This document shows, piece by piece, positions 16,393-23,496 of a DNA stretch of 64,000 nt (positions are counted from its first letter, which is position 1; every line of letters starts with the position of its first letter). Source of the stretch: VRUE01 sp963729995 (lineage in GTDB: Bacteria; Actinomycetota; Thermoleophilia; Solirubrobacterales; 70-9); contig CAVSPF010000003.1 of the NCBI GenBank assembly GCA_963729995.1, positions 310,001 through 374,000 on the forward strand, given 5' to 3'. The notes under the pieces are model-generated. The model was given only the letters and a program-made list of their open reading frames with translations. It had not been told where the DNA came from and searched no databases. Made by a program: the position numbers and the translations under genes.

Positions 16393-16716
16393 ATGACCAA
16401 GCGCTCGTCATCCTCCGCCCGGGTCCTTGCCGCGACAGCCGTGGCCTGCGGCTTCCTCGTGCTGATCGTCGTGATTGCCAGCTCGCTTGGTGGCGGAGGG
16501 AACGGCCGCTCCCGAAGTCACCCCCCGGCGGGGCGGGTCACGTCGCATGGTGGCGCTGGCAATGGCCGGATCCCTGCGGTCTACGTCGTCCAGAACGGAG
16601 ACACCCTGACCTCGATCGCCCACAGGACCGGCGTTTCGGTCATCCGCCTCCAGGCCCTGAACCCGGGTGTCGACCCGCAGATCCTGATCTCGGGCGAGAA
16701 GCTGAAGCTGCGATGA
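16393..16716 (+). CDS. Membrane-anchored LysM protein
   Basis: A 107-residue protein: a short basic N-terminus, one membrane helix (VLAATAVACGFLVLIVVIA), a Gly/Ser linker and one LysM domain (YVVQNGDTLTSIAHRTGVSV, then a stretch to KLKL). LysM domains bind peptidoglycan or related glycans. There is no enzyme domain, so it is probably a cell-wall-binding protein held in the membrane. Start at ATG 16393 places the helix correctly. It lies about 110 bases after pyrF, with a possible RNA structure between. Confidence 0.8.
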   Translation: MTKRSSSSARVLAATAVACGFLVLIVVIASSLGGGGNGRSRSHPPAGRVTSHGGAGNGRIPAVYVVQNGDTLTSIAHRTGVSVIRLQALNPGVDPQILISGEKLKLR

Positions 16717-16854
16717 GCGCGAGCCTGCACCGTTCGTGATACTGATTGGTGCGGGTCTCCCAGGGTGCCTGCTGCGTCATGGGTAGGAGAGGATGAGTCG
16801 GTGAGTCGCGAGGAGAGGCAAGCCATGGGCCATCAGGCCACGAGGGGCACTTAG

Positions 16855-17811
16855 GTGATCATCACCGTCACGCTCAACGCTGCGATAGACCGCACCGTTG
16901 CGGTCCCGAACTTCCGCCTCGGCCACCGGCACCGGTCGGTGGAGAGCCGAACGGTCGCGGGAGGCAAGGGCATCAACGTGGCGCGCGCGCTCAGCCTGCT
17001 GGGCCACCCGGTGATCGCAACCGGCTTCGCGGGAGGACCAACCGGGAACCGGGTGGTCGAGCAGCTGCGCCAGGAGTCGGTGCTGACCGACTTCACCCGA
17101 ATCGCCGGTGAAACGCGGATCAACCTGGCGGTCGTCGACCCGACCTCCGGCGAGCAGACCGAGATCAACGAGCGCGGCCCGGCGGTCAGCCCGGAGGAGG
17201 TTGAGCGATTCGTCGAGCGGCTCGACTACCTGGCCCGCGGCGCCGGTATCTGCGTGCTGGCCGGCAGCCTTCCCCCCGGCGCCGGTGACGATCTCTACGC
17301 GCGCCTGGTCAGGGACCTGTGCGAGCGCGGGGTGACCGTGGTCCTGGATGCCGAGGGTGAGGCGATGGTTGCGGGGTTGCGGGCCGGCGCCTCCGTGGTC
17401 GCCCCCAACGAGCGCGAGGCCGAGGAGCTCGTGGGCCAGGAGTTCGCGGATCGCGGCGACCTGGCGCACGGGCTCTCCGAGCTGGTCAGGCTGGGCGCCG
17501 GCGAGGCTGTGATAACCCGGCCCGACGGGTGCGTGGCGGTGGTCGGCGAGGGCCTGGAGCGGCGTTTCCTCGAGGTCCGGACGAGGTCGCTGGAGCCGGT
17601 TTCCACGGTTGGCTCCGGAGATGCTTTCCTCGCCGGCTACGTCGCCGGCCGCTACAACGGCCGCCCCCCTGAGGAGTGCCTCGCCTACGGCGTGGCCTGT
17701 GGAGCGGAGTCGACGCAGCATTTCGGCGCGGGCACCGTCGACCGCAACCAGGTCGAGCAGCTGCTGACCGGGGTTGAGGTGCACGATCTGGAGGTCCACG
17801 CAGAAGTGTAG
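16855..17811 (+). CDS. PfkB-family sugar kinase, 1-phosphofructokinase type
   Basis: A 318-residue ribokinase-fold kinase. ITVTLNAAIDRTVAVPNF and RTVAGGKGINVARALSLLG are typical of the FruK/LacC branch (fructose-1-phosphate or tagatose-6-phosphate kinases). The catalytic loop STVGSGDAFLAGYVAG holds the base aspartate. No PTS or fructose operon is nearby, so the physiological substrate is open. The GTG start at 16855 matches the conserved N-terminus. The 138 bases before it contain GATACT at 16737, a possible -10 box, and little else I can name. Confidence 0.85.
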   Translation: MIITVTLNAAIDRTVAVPNFRLGHRHRSVESRTVAGGKGINVARALSLLGHPVIATGFAGGPTGNRVVEQLRQESVLTDFTRIAGETRINLAVVDPTSGEQTEINERGPAVSPEEVERFVERLDYLARGAGICVLAGSLPPGAGDDLYARLVRDLCERGVTVVLDAEGEAMVAGLRAGASVVAPNEREAEELVGQEFADRGDLAHGLSELVRLGAGEAVITRPDGCVAVVGEGLERRFLEVRTRSLEPVSTVGSGDAFLAGYVAGRYNGRPPEECLAYGVACGAESTQHFGAGTVDRNQVEQLLTGVEVHDLEVHAEV

Positions 17812-17842
17812 GCTGGCGAGAGAACGCCACCCTGGAGGATCA

Positions 17843-19048
17843 ATGGAGATCGACATCGGTCGAGGCAAGAAGGGGAGGCGCGCCTACGGATTCGACGACA
17901 TCGCGATCGTTCCGTCGCGCCGCACCCGCGATCCCGACGACATAGACATCAGCTGGACCCTCGGCCCGTATCGCTTCGAGCTGCCGCTGGTCGCTTCGGC
18001 AATGGACGGGGTCGTCAGTCCGGAGACGGCCGCGCTCGTGAACGAGCTGGGCGGCCTCGGAGTGCTCAACCTGGAGGGGATCTGGACCCGTTTCGAGAAC
18101 GCCGAGGAGCAGCTGGAGAAGATCGCCGCCGCCCCCAAGCACCTCGCGACTCGGGTCATGCAGGAGATCTACGCCGAGCCGGTCAAGCCGGAGTTGATTG
18201 GGCGGCGGATCGCCGAGGTCAAGGAGCGCGGCGCTGTCGCCTGCGGCTCGCTGACCCCGCAGAAGGTGCGCGAGCACTACGAGATCGCGGTCGAAGCGGG
18301 GATCGACATCCTCGTCATCCAGGGCACTGTGATCTCGGCCGAACACGTCTCGACGACGGTCGAGCCGCTCAACCTGAAGGAGTTCATCGCCGAAGTGCCG
18401 GTGCCGACGGTGGTGGGCGGCTGCGCCTCCTACTCGACCGGCCTGCACCTGATGCGGACGGGGGCGGTTGGCGTCCTGGTCGGGGTCGGCCCCGGGGCGG
18501 CGTGCACGACGCGCGGCGTGCTCGGGATCGGCGTCCCGCAGGCGACCGCGATCGCCGATGTCGCCGCTGCGCGCGCCCAGCACATGCTGGAGACCGGCGA
18601 GTACGTCAACGTGATCGCCGACGGAGGCATGCGGACCGGCGGCGACCTCTCCAAGGCGATCGCCTGTGGGGCGGACGCGGTGATGGTCGGCTCGCCGCTG
18701 GCCCGCGCCAAGGAGGCGCCGGGACGGGGCTTCCACTGGGGAATGGCGACGTTCCATCCCTCGCTGCCACGGGGCACCCGCGTCTCCACCAGGCAGGACG
18801 GCACGATGGAGGAGATCCTGCTCGGGCCCGCCCAGGAGAACGACGGCACCTTCAACCTGATCGGGGCGTTGAGGACGTCGATGGCGACCTGCGGCTACGA
18901 GGACATCCGCTCCTTCCAGCGAGCCGAGGTGATGGTCGCTCCGGCGCTGCAGAGCGAGGGTAAGCAGCTGCAGAGGGAACAGGCCGTGGGCATGGGCTCG
19001 AACGGGCGCGCCGCCGTGGCGACGGGAGTTGCCGTTTCGGATGATTGA
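17843..19048 (+). CDS. GuaB3-type IMP dehydrogenase family protein
   Basis: A 401-residue TIM-barrel enzyme of the IMPDH/GMP-reductase superfamily. The catalytic cysteine loop is VGPGAACTTRGVLG, followed by NVIADGGMRTGGDLSKAI (phosphate site). No CBS (Bateman) domain is present, as is usual for the GuaB3 group, and the N-terminus KKGRRAYGFDDIAIVPSRRT is diagnostic. ATG at 17843 follows a GGAGG site. It overlaps guaA by eight bases, placing it in guanine nucleotide metabolism. Whether it acts as IMP dehydrogenase or GMP reductase cannot be told from sequence. Confidence 0.88.
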   Translation: MEIDIGRGKKGRRAYGFDDIAIVPSRRTRDPDDIDISWTLGPYRFELPLVASAMDGVVSPETAALVNELGGLGVLNLEGIWTRFENAEEQLEKIAAAPKHLATRVMQEIYAEPVKPELIGRRIAEVKERGAVACGSLTPQKVREHYEIAVEAGIDILVIQGTVISAEHVSTTVEPLNLKEFIAEVPVPTVVGGCASYSTGLHLMRTGAVGVLVGVGPGAACTTRGVLGIGVPQATAIADVAAARAQHMLETGEYVNVIADGGMRTGGDLSKAIACGADAVMVGSPLARAKEAPGRGFHWGMATFHPSLPRGTRVSTRQDGTMEEILLGPAQENDGTFNLIGALRTSMATCGYEDIRSFQRAEVMVAPALQSEGKQLQREQAVGMGSNGRAAVATGVAVSDD

Positions 19049-20702
19049 CGACCCCAGCGCGATCGGGCCGGCGGGTCCTGTCGCCGCAGGGGACCCACCG
19101 CCCCCTGCGGTAGCTGAAGCTTCCTCGGGGGCGGTCCCCCCTGCGGCGCCACCCGCCGGCAGCAGCGCTGTGGAGGAGGTTCTGGTCCTCGACTTCGGCG
19201 GCCAGTACTCGCAGCTCATCGCCCGACGAATTCGCGAATGCGGCGTGTTCGCGGAGCTGATGCCCGCGCACGCCTCGGTGGAGAAGATCCGCGAGCGGGC
19301 GCCGAAGGCGTTGGTCCTCTCCGGGGGCCCCGCCTCTGTCTACGAGCCGGGGGCGCCGTCGTTCCCGACCGGGCTTCTCGACCTCGAGATCCCCATGCTG
19401 GGCATCTGTTACGGCATGCAGGCGATGGTCCAGGCGCTCGGCGGCAAGGTCGAAGGGGCCGAGTCGGGGGAGTTCGGGCGCGCCGAGCTGACCCTGAGAA
19501 ACGGCGGCGGCCGCCTATTGGGCGGCCTGCCGGAGACGCAAAGCTGCTGGATGAGCCACCGCGACACGGTCTTCGAGCCCCCGCAGGGCTTTGTCGCGCT
19601 TGCCTCCACGCCCGGATCGCCGGTGGCGGCCTGCGAGTCACCGGAGCGCGGCCTGTATGGCATCCAGTTTCACCCCGAGGTCGTCCACACGCCCTATGGA
19701 ACCGAGGTGCTGACGCGGTTCCTGCGCGACATCGCCGGCTGTGAGCAGCAGTGGTCGCCGCAGTCGGTGATCGCCGAGCAGGTGGCCAAGATCCAGGCGC
19801 AGATTGGCGAGGGCCGCGTCATCTGCGGCCTCTCGGGCGGCGTCGACTCCTCCGTCGCGGCGCTGCTCGTCCATCGCGCGGTGGGGGAGCAGCTCACCTG
19901 CGTGTTCGTCGACCACGGCCTGATGCGGCTCAACGAGGCCGAGCAGGTGGTCGAGGCGTTCGAGCAGTTCGGCATCCCGCTGGTCCATGTCGAGGCGGAG
20001 GAGCGCTTCCTCGCCAGGCTCGCCGGCGTCGAGGAGCCCGAGCGCAAGCGCAAGATCATCGGCGAGGAGTTCATCCGCGTCTTCGAGGAGGAGGCGGCGA
20101 AGCTGGAGGACGCCCGCTACCTGGTCCAGGGCACGCTCTACTCGGACGTGATCGAGTCGGGCGGCAGCGACGGCGCCGCGACGATCAAGTCGCACCACAA
20201 CGTGGGTGGCCTGCCCGAGGACCTCGAGTTCGAGCTGGTCGAGCCGCTGCGGATGCTGTTCAAGGACGAGGTTCGCGCGGTCGGCGCCGAGCTTGGCCTG
20301 CCGGAGAGGATGGTCTGGCGCCAGCCCTTCCCCGGGCCCGGCCTGGCGATCCGCATCGTCGGCGGCGAGGTGACCAGGGAGCGGCTCGACATCCTGCGCG
20401 CCGCCGACGCGATCCTCCAAGAGGAGGTCCGTGCCGCCGAGCTCTACCGGCAGCTCTGGCAGTCCTTCTGCGTGCTGCCCGTCGTCCGCTCGGTCGGCGT
20501 CCAGGGCGACGGCCGCACGTACGCCTACCCGATCGTGATCCGTGCCGTCACCTCGGACGATGCGATGACCGCCGACTGGGCCCGGCTGCCCTATGACCTG
20601 CTGGAGCGCGTCTCGAACCGGATCATCAACGAGATCCGCGACGTCAACCGCGTCGCCCTCGATATCTCCTCCAAGCCCCCGGCGACCATAGAGTGGGAGT
20701 GA
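19041..20702 (+). CDS. guaA: GMP synthase (glutamine-hydrolysing)
   Basis: A 553-residue enzyme converting XMP to GMP. Order: class I glutamine amidotransferase (LVLDFGGQYSQLIARRIRE; nucleophile in MLGICYGMQAM; FHPEVVHTPYG), ATP-pyrophosphatase P-loop (ICGLSGGVDSSVAALL), then the dimerisation domain ending KPPATIEWE. The first ~44 residues are extra: about 30 of them (AGPVAAGDPPPPAVAEASSG and onward) are encoded by an 86-bp palindromic repeat also found in rpsI. ATG at 19041 overlaps the guaB3 stop. Confidence 0.95.
   Translation: MIDDPSAIGPAGPVAAGDPPPPAVAEASSGAVPPAAPPAGSSAVEEVLVLDFGGQYSQLIARRIRECGVFAELMPAHASVEKIRERAPKALVLSGGPASVYEPGAPSFPTGLLDLEIPMLGICYGMQAMVQALGGKVEGAESGEFGRAELTLRNGGGRLLGGLPETQSCWMSHRDTVFEPPQGFVALASTPGSPVAACESPERGLYGIQFHPEVVHTPYGTEVLTRFLRDIAGCEQQWSPQSVIAEQVAKIQAQIGEGRVICGLSGGVDSSVAALLVHRAVGEQLTCVFVDHGLMRLNEAEQVVEAFEQFGIPLVHVEAEERFLARLAGVEEPERKRKIIGEEFIRVFEEEAAKLEDARYLVQGTLYSDVIESGGSDGAATIKSHHNVGGLPEDLEFELVEPLRMLFKDEVRAVGAELGLPERMVWRQPFPGPGLAIRIVGGEVTRERLDILRAADAILQEEVRAAELYRQLWQSFCVLPVVRSVGVQGDGRTYAYPIVIRAVTSDDAMTADWARLPYDLLERVSNRIINEIRDVNRVALDISSKPPATIEWE
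19071..19156 (+). repeat. 86-bp palindromic element inside guaA (copy 1)
   Basis: Begins GCGGGTCCTGT and ends ACCCGC. It differs from the copy in rpsI at only two positions (TT here, CC there, at 19111-19112). The outer arms pair (GCGGGT with ACCCGC; CGCCGCAGGGG with CCCCTGCGGCG), and an internal hairpin CCGCAGGGG/CCCCTGCGG is nested in the left half. It reads in frame through guaA, adding a Pro/Ala-rich segment before the conserved amidotransferase domain. Confidence 0.85.
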
Positions 20703-20734
20703 GTGGCGACCCCGGCTAGGGTCCGGGCGCGCCA

Positions 20735-21520
20735 ATGTCGTTCGCGGTTTCCATCTCCGTCCTGAGCCTGTTGCAGGCGGTGGCGGTCGCGCTGCCGCGG
20801 CCGCGTCGCTTGGAGCGGCTCGACGCCTTTCGCAGCCCCTGGTGGGCGCTGGTGCCGGCGCTCTCGATCGTTGTCGTGATCGGGATCGTCGCCCTGGAGG
20901 GCGAATCGGCGACCGCGCTCGCCTGGCTGGCGCTGGTTGCGGTGCCGCCCCTTGCGGCGCTGGCCCTGGGCGTGCTGCTGCATGGCTCGCGGCCAGCCTG
21001 GGCGTTGGTGGCGCTGCCCCTGTTCGGGCTGGCCTGGGCGTCGCAGGGATCGCTTGCCGGCGAGGTCGCGGCGACCGCGCTCACCGCCCTGGGCTGCATC
21101 GCCCTCGGCTGGCTGCTGGTCTCGGTCGTGCCAGCGGGCTGGCTGAAGCTCGGCATCTACGCGATGGCCGCGGTCGACACCTGGCTCGTCGTCTCAAACC
21201 TCCTGCAGGGCCCCAACGCGGTGCTCAGCGCCGCCGCTCCGGGCGGCCTTCCCCGCCTCCAGGTCGTCCACTTCGGCTCTGCCCAGATGGGCTTCGGCGA
21301 CTTCTTCGTCGCCGCCACCCTGGGCTGCCTGCTCGCCGGCGCCCGGCCCCGCCAGCGTCGCGCGGCCGTCCTCGTCGCGATCCTGGCGCTCTGCTTCGAC
21401 CTTCTCTTCTTCGCGGTCGACGAGCTGCCGGCGACCGTTCCGGTGGCGCTGGCCCTGGCGCTGCTGGAGCTGCGTGATCGAGACGGCCGTGCGGCGGTCA
21501 GACGCCGGCGGCGCGCGTGA
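20735..21520 (+). CDS. Polytopic membrane protein with presenilin-like GxGD motif
   Basis: A 261-residue protein with about eight membrane helices and an arginine-rich C-terminal tail. Helix around residues 140-156 carries an aspartate (AAVDTWLVV, D148), the next conserved helix carries MGFGDFF (D189), and DELPATVPVALALAL follows near the end. The order Asp, GxGD, then Pro-Ala resembles presenilin/signal peptide peptidase (A22) intramembrane proteases. This is pattern recognition only; helix topology should be tested. TAGGGT lies 12 bases before the ATG. The 3' end overlaps the converging ZIP gene. Confidence 0.5.
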   Translation: MSFAVSISVLSLLQAVAVALPRPRRLERLDAFRSPWWALVPALSIVVVIGIVALEGESATALAWLALVAVPPLAALALGVLLHGSRPAWALVALPLFGLAWASQGSLAGEVAATALTALGCIALGWLLVSVVPAGWLKLGIYAMAAVDTWLVVSNLLQGPNAVLSAAAPGGLPRLQVVHFGSAQMGFGDFFVAATLGCLLAGARPRQRRAAVLVAILALCFDLLFFAVDELPATVPVALALALLELRDRDGRAAVRRRRRA

Positions 21521-22106
21521 TCGCGAAGATCAGGGCAAAGCCCGAGGCGGTCAGGGCGACCCGCGGCCAGGAGGCGTGGGCGTGGGCCTCGGGAAGCAGG
21601 TCGGTGGCGCCCATGTAGAGGAAGAAGCCGCTGTAGATGCAGAGGACGTAGCCCAGGGTGTAGTCCGAGACGCTGGCCAGCGAGCCGACGATCGCACCCA
21701 GCAGCGGCGCGATCGCGTCGATCTGCAGCCATCTGGTCGCCTGCCGGCGGTCGCCCGACTGGCTCAGGACGAAGCTCACGGTGTTGAGACCGTCGGCGAA
21801 GTCGTGGCTGATGACGGCGGTGAAGACGAGGAACCCCGTGGTCGAGTCAAGGCCGAAGGCCAGGCCGATCCCCAGCCCGTCGATGAAGCTGTGGATCGAG
21901 AGGCCGAGCGCCCCGAAGATGCCCACCCGCCGGTGGGCGCGCGCCTCTGACGGGTCGTCGCGATGGTGGAGCACCAGGGCCCGCTCGGCGAAGAAGAAGG
22001 TGAGGAAGCCGACGGCAACCAGCGCCGTGGCCTTGCGCGGGTCTCCGACCCCCGAGATCCCCTGCGGCAGCACGTCATCCGCACACGCGGGTTTTCGGAC
22101 CGTCAC
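21498..22106 (-). CDS. ZIP family metal transporter, N-terminally truncated
   Basis: A 202-residue protein with the metal-site helices of the ZIP family: HSFIDGLGIGLAFG (helix 4) and ISHDFADGLNTVSFVL (helix 5), preceded by FLTFFFAERALVLHHRDD. Full-length ZIPs have eight helices and about 240-270 residues. Here helices 1-2 and most of 3 are missing, and the start lies only 80 bases from rplM. The first residues (MTVRKPACADDVLPQ) do not look like ZIP sequence. It is probably a decayed gene or a very short form; the catalytic helices themselves look intact. Confidence 0.65.
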   Translation of the reverse strand: MTVRKPACADDVLPQGISGVGDPRKATALVAVGFLTFFFAERALVLHHRDDPSEARAHRRVGIFGALGLSIHSFIDGLGIGLAFGLDSTTGFLVFTAVISHDFADGLNTVSFVLSQSGDRRQATRWLQIDAIAPLLGAIVGSLASVSDYTLGYVLCIYSGFFLYMGATDLLPEAHAHASWPRVALTASGFALIFAITRAAGV

Positions 22107-22153
22107 TATTGCGGCGCGGCAGTATATGAGCGGGGACGGCTATCATCCTGCGG

Positions 22154-22180
22154 CCGCGCTGGGTTGCCCGCGCGGTTTTT
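22154..22180 (+). terminator. Intrinsic terminator-like hairpin in the rplM leader
   Basis: CCGCGC-t-GGG, loop ttg, CCC-GCGCGG, then TTTTT. This 9-bp stem with one bulge and a T-run ends five bases before the rplM ATG. A possible -10 box (TATCAT, 22141-22146) would start the RNA at the foot of the hairpin. No plus-strand gene ends nearby that would need a terminator, so attenuation of the L13-S9 operon is the likely role. Confidence 0.6.
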
Positions 22181-22185
22181 GCACG

Positions 22186-22620
22186 ATGAAGACCTACGTA
22201 GCCACACCCGCAGACCGCCAGCGCGACTGGTATGTCGTCGACGCCGATGGCGAGACCCTTGGGCGCCTGGCGACCCGGGTCGCCGACGCGCTGCGCGGCA
22301 AGCGCAAGCCCGTGTACACGCCGCACATCGACACCGGCGACTTCGTCGTCGTGGTCAACGCCGAGAAGATCCGCGTCACCGGCAATAAGCTCGAGCAGAA
22401 GATCTACTGGCGCCACAGCGGCTATCCGGGCGGGATCAAGTCCCGCACCCTCGCGGAGATGCTCGACCGTCGCCCTGAGGAGGTAATTCGCAAGGCGGTG
22501 AAGGGGATGCTGCCTCGCAACCGCCTCGCCCGTCGCCAGCTGACCAAGTTGAAGGTGTACGCCGGTCCGGACCACCCCCACGCCGCACAGAGCCCCAAAC
22601 CGATGGAGATCGAGAGATGA
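22186..22620 (+). CDS. rplM: Ribosomal protein L13 (uL13)
   Basis: A 144-residue large-subunit ribosomal protein. It begins KTYVATPADRQRDWYVVDAD, contains GRLATRVADALRGKRKPVYTPH and RHSGYPGGIKSRTL, and ends in a basic tail (NRLARRQLTKLKVYAGPDHPH). It is paired with rpsI by ATGA overlap, the universal L13-S9 arrangement. A terminator-like hairpin with a T-run lies immediately before the ATG. Confidence 0.96.
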   Translation: MKTYVATPADRQRDWYVVDADGETLGRLATRVADALRGKRKPVYTPHIDTGDFVVVVNAEKIRVTGNKLEQKIYWRHSGYPGGIKSRTLAEMLDRRPEEVIRKAVKGMLPRNRLARRQLTKLKVYAGPDHPHAAQSPKPMEIER

Positions 22621-23486
22621 CGGACGAGCAGGGCAAAGAGACTTCAGAGCAGCCCGAGCAGCCGCAGGAGCCGGATCAGGACCAGGCGGAGTCCGCCGCG
22701 GGTCCTGTCGCCGCAGGGGACCCACCGCCCCCTGCGGTAGCTGAAGCCCCCTCGGGGGCGGTCCCCCCTGCGGCGCCACCCGCGGCAGATGCGGCTGAGG
22801 CAGACGAGGGCCCCGCCGCCGAGGAGGCAGCCGAGGAGCCTGAGGGCGGTGCCGAGGAGCCTCGGGGCGGTGCGGAGAAGCCGGAGCGGAAGAAGGACGA
22901 GGCGAAGAAGGACGTCATCCCCGGGGCCGATCTGGAGCCGATCTCGGTCGCGCCCGAGGAGAGGCCGCTCAGTGCCGAGGAGCGCGCGCGACGGGACGCC
23001 GAGGCGGAGGAGCGGGCGCGCCGCGAAGCGGCGCTGGCCGGTGACTCCGACGAGGCGGAGTCGCACGCCGCGAGCCGCGCTCCCGCCAAGATCGAGGGCG
23101 ATGCTCGCTTCCTCGCCACGGGCAAGCGCAAGCGCGCGATCGCGCGTGTGACCCTGCTTCAGGGCAGCGGCAAGATCGAGATCAACAAGCGCCCCCTCGA
23201 GGAGTTCTTTCCGCGCCCCCTGCATCAGACGATGGCCCGCCAGCCGTTGGCAACGACCGGGTACGAGGGCAGCGTCGACGTGCGCATCCGTGTTCACGGC
23301 GGTGGGATCAGCGGCCAGGCCGGCGCCGTGCGGCACGGGATCGCGCGGGCGCTCACCGAGGTCGACCCCGAGCTGCGCGGCGAGCTGAAGCGCCGCGGCT
23401 TCCTGACTCGCGACGCGCGGGTCAAGGAGCGCCGCAAGGCGGGCTTGAAGAAGGCGCGTAAGCGTCCTCAGTTCAGCAAGCGCTGA
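22617..23486 (+). CDS. rpsI: Ribosomal protein S9 (uS9) with long acidic N-terminal extension
   Basis: A 289-residue protein. The last ~126 residues are ordinary S9: FLATGKRKRAIARVTL, RPLHQTMARQPL, GGGISGQAGAVRHGIARAL and the basic C-terminal tail ending QFSKR, which reaches the ribosomal P site. Residues 1-163 are an extra, low-complexity, strongly acidic and Pro/Ala-rich region, more than doubling the usual length. Codons 28-56 come from the 86-bp palindromic repeat shared with guaA. The extension is continuous with S9 and has no stop. Confidence 0.95.
   Translation: MTDEQGKETSEQPEQPQEPDQDQAESAAGPVAAGDPPPPAVAEAPSGAVPPAAPPAADAAEADEGPAAEEAAEEPEGGAEEPRGGAEKPERKKDEAKKDVIPGADLEPISVAPEERPLSAEERARRDAEAEERARREAALAGDSDEAESHAASRAPAKIEGDARFLATGKRKRAIARVTLLQGSGKIEINKRPLEEFFPRPLHQTMARQPLATTGYEGSVDVRIRVHGGGISGQAGAVRHGIARALTEVDPELRGELKRRGFLTRDARVKERRKAGLKKARKRPQFSKR
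22698..22783 (+). repeat. 86-bp palindromic element inside rpsI (copy 2)
   Basis: Same 86 bases as 19071-19156 except for two positions (CC here, TT in guaA). It is in the same orientation and is read in the same frame in both genes, giving AGPVAAGDPPPPAVAEAPSG and a further Pro/Ala stretch. Flanking sequences of the two copies are unrelated, which marks the edges of the element. Confidence 0.85.
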
Positions 23487-23496
23487 CGGGGGCCGT

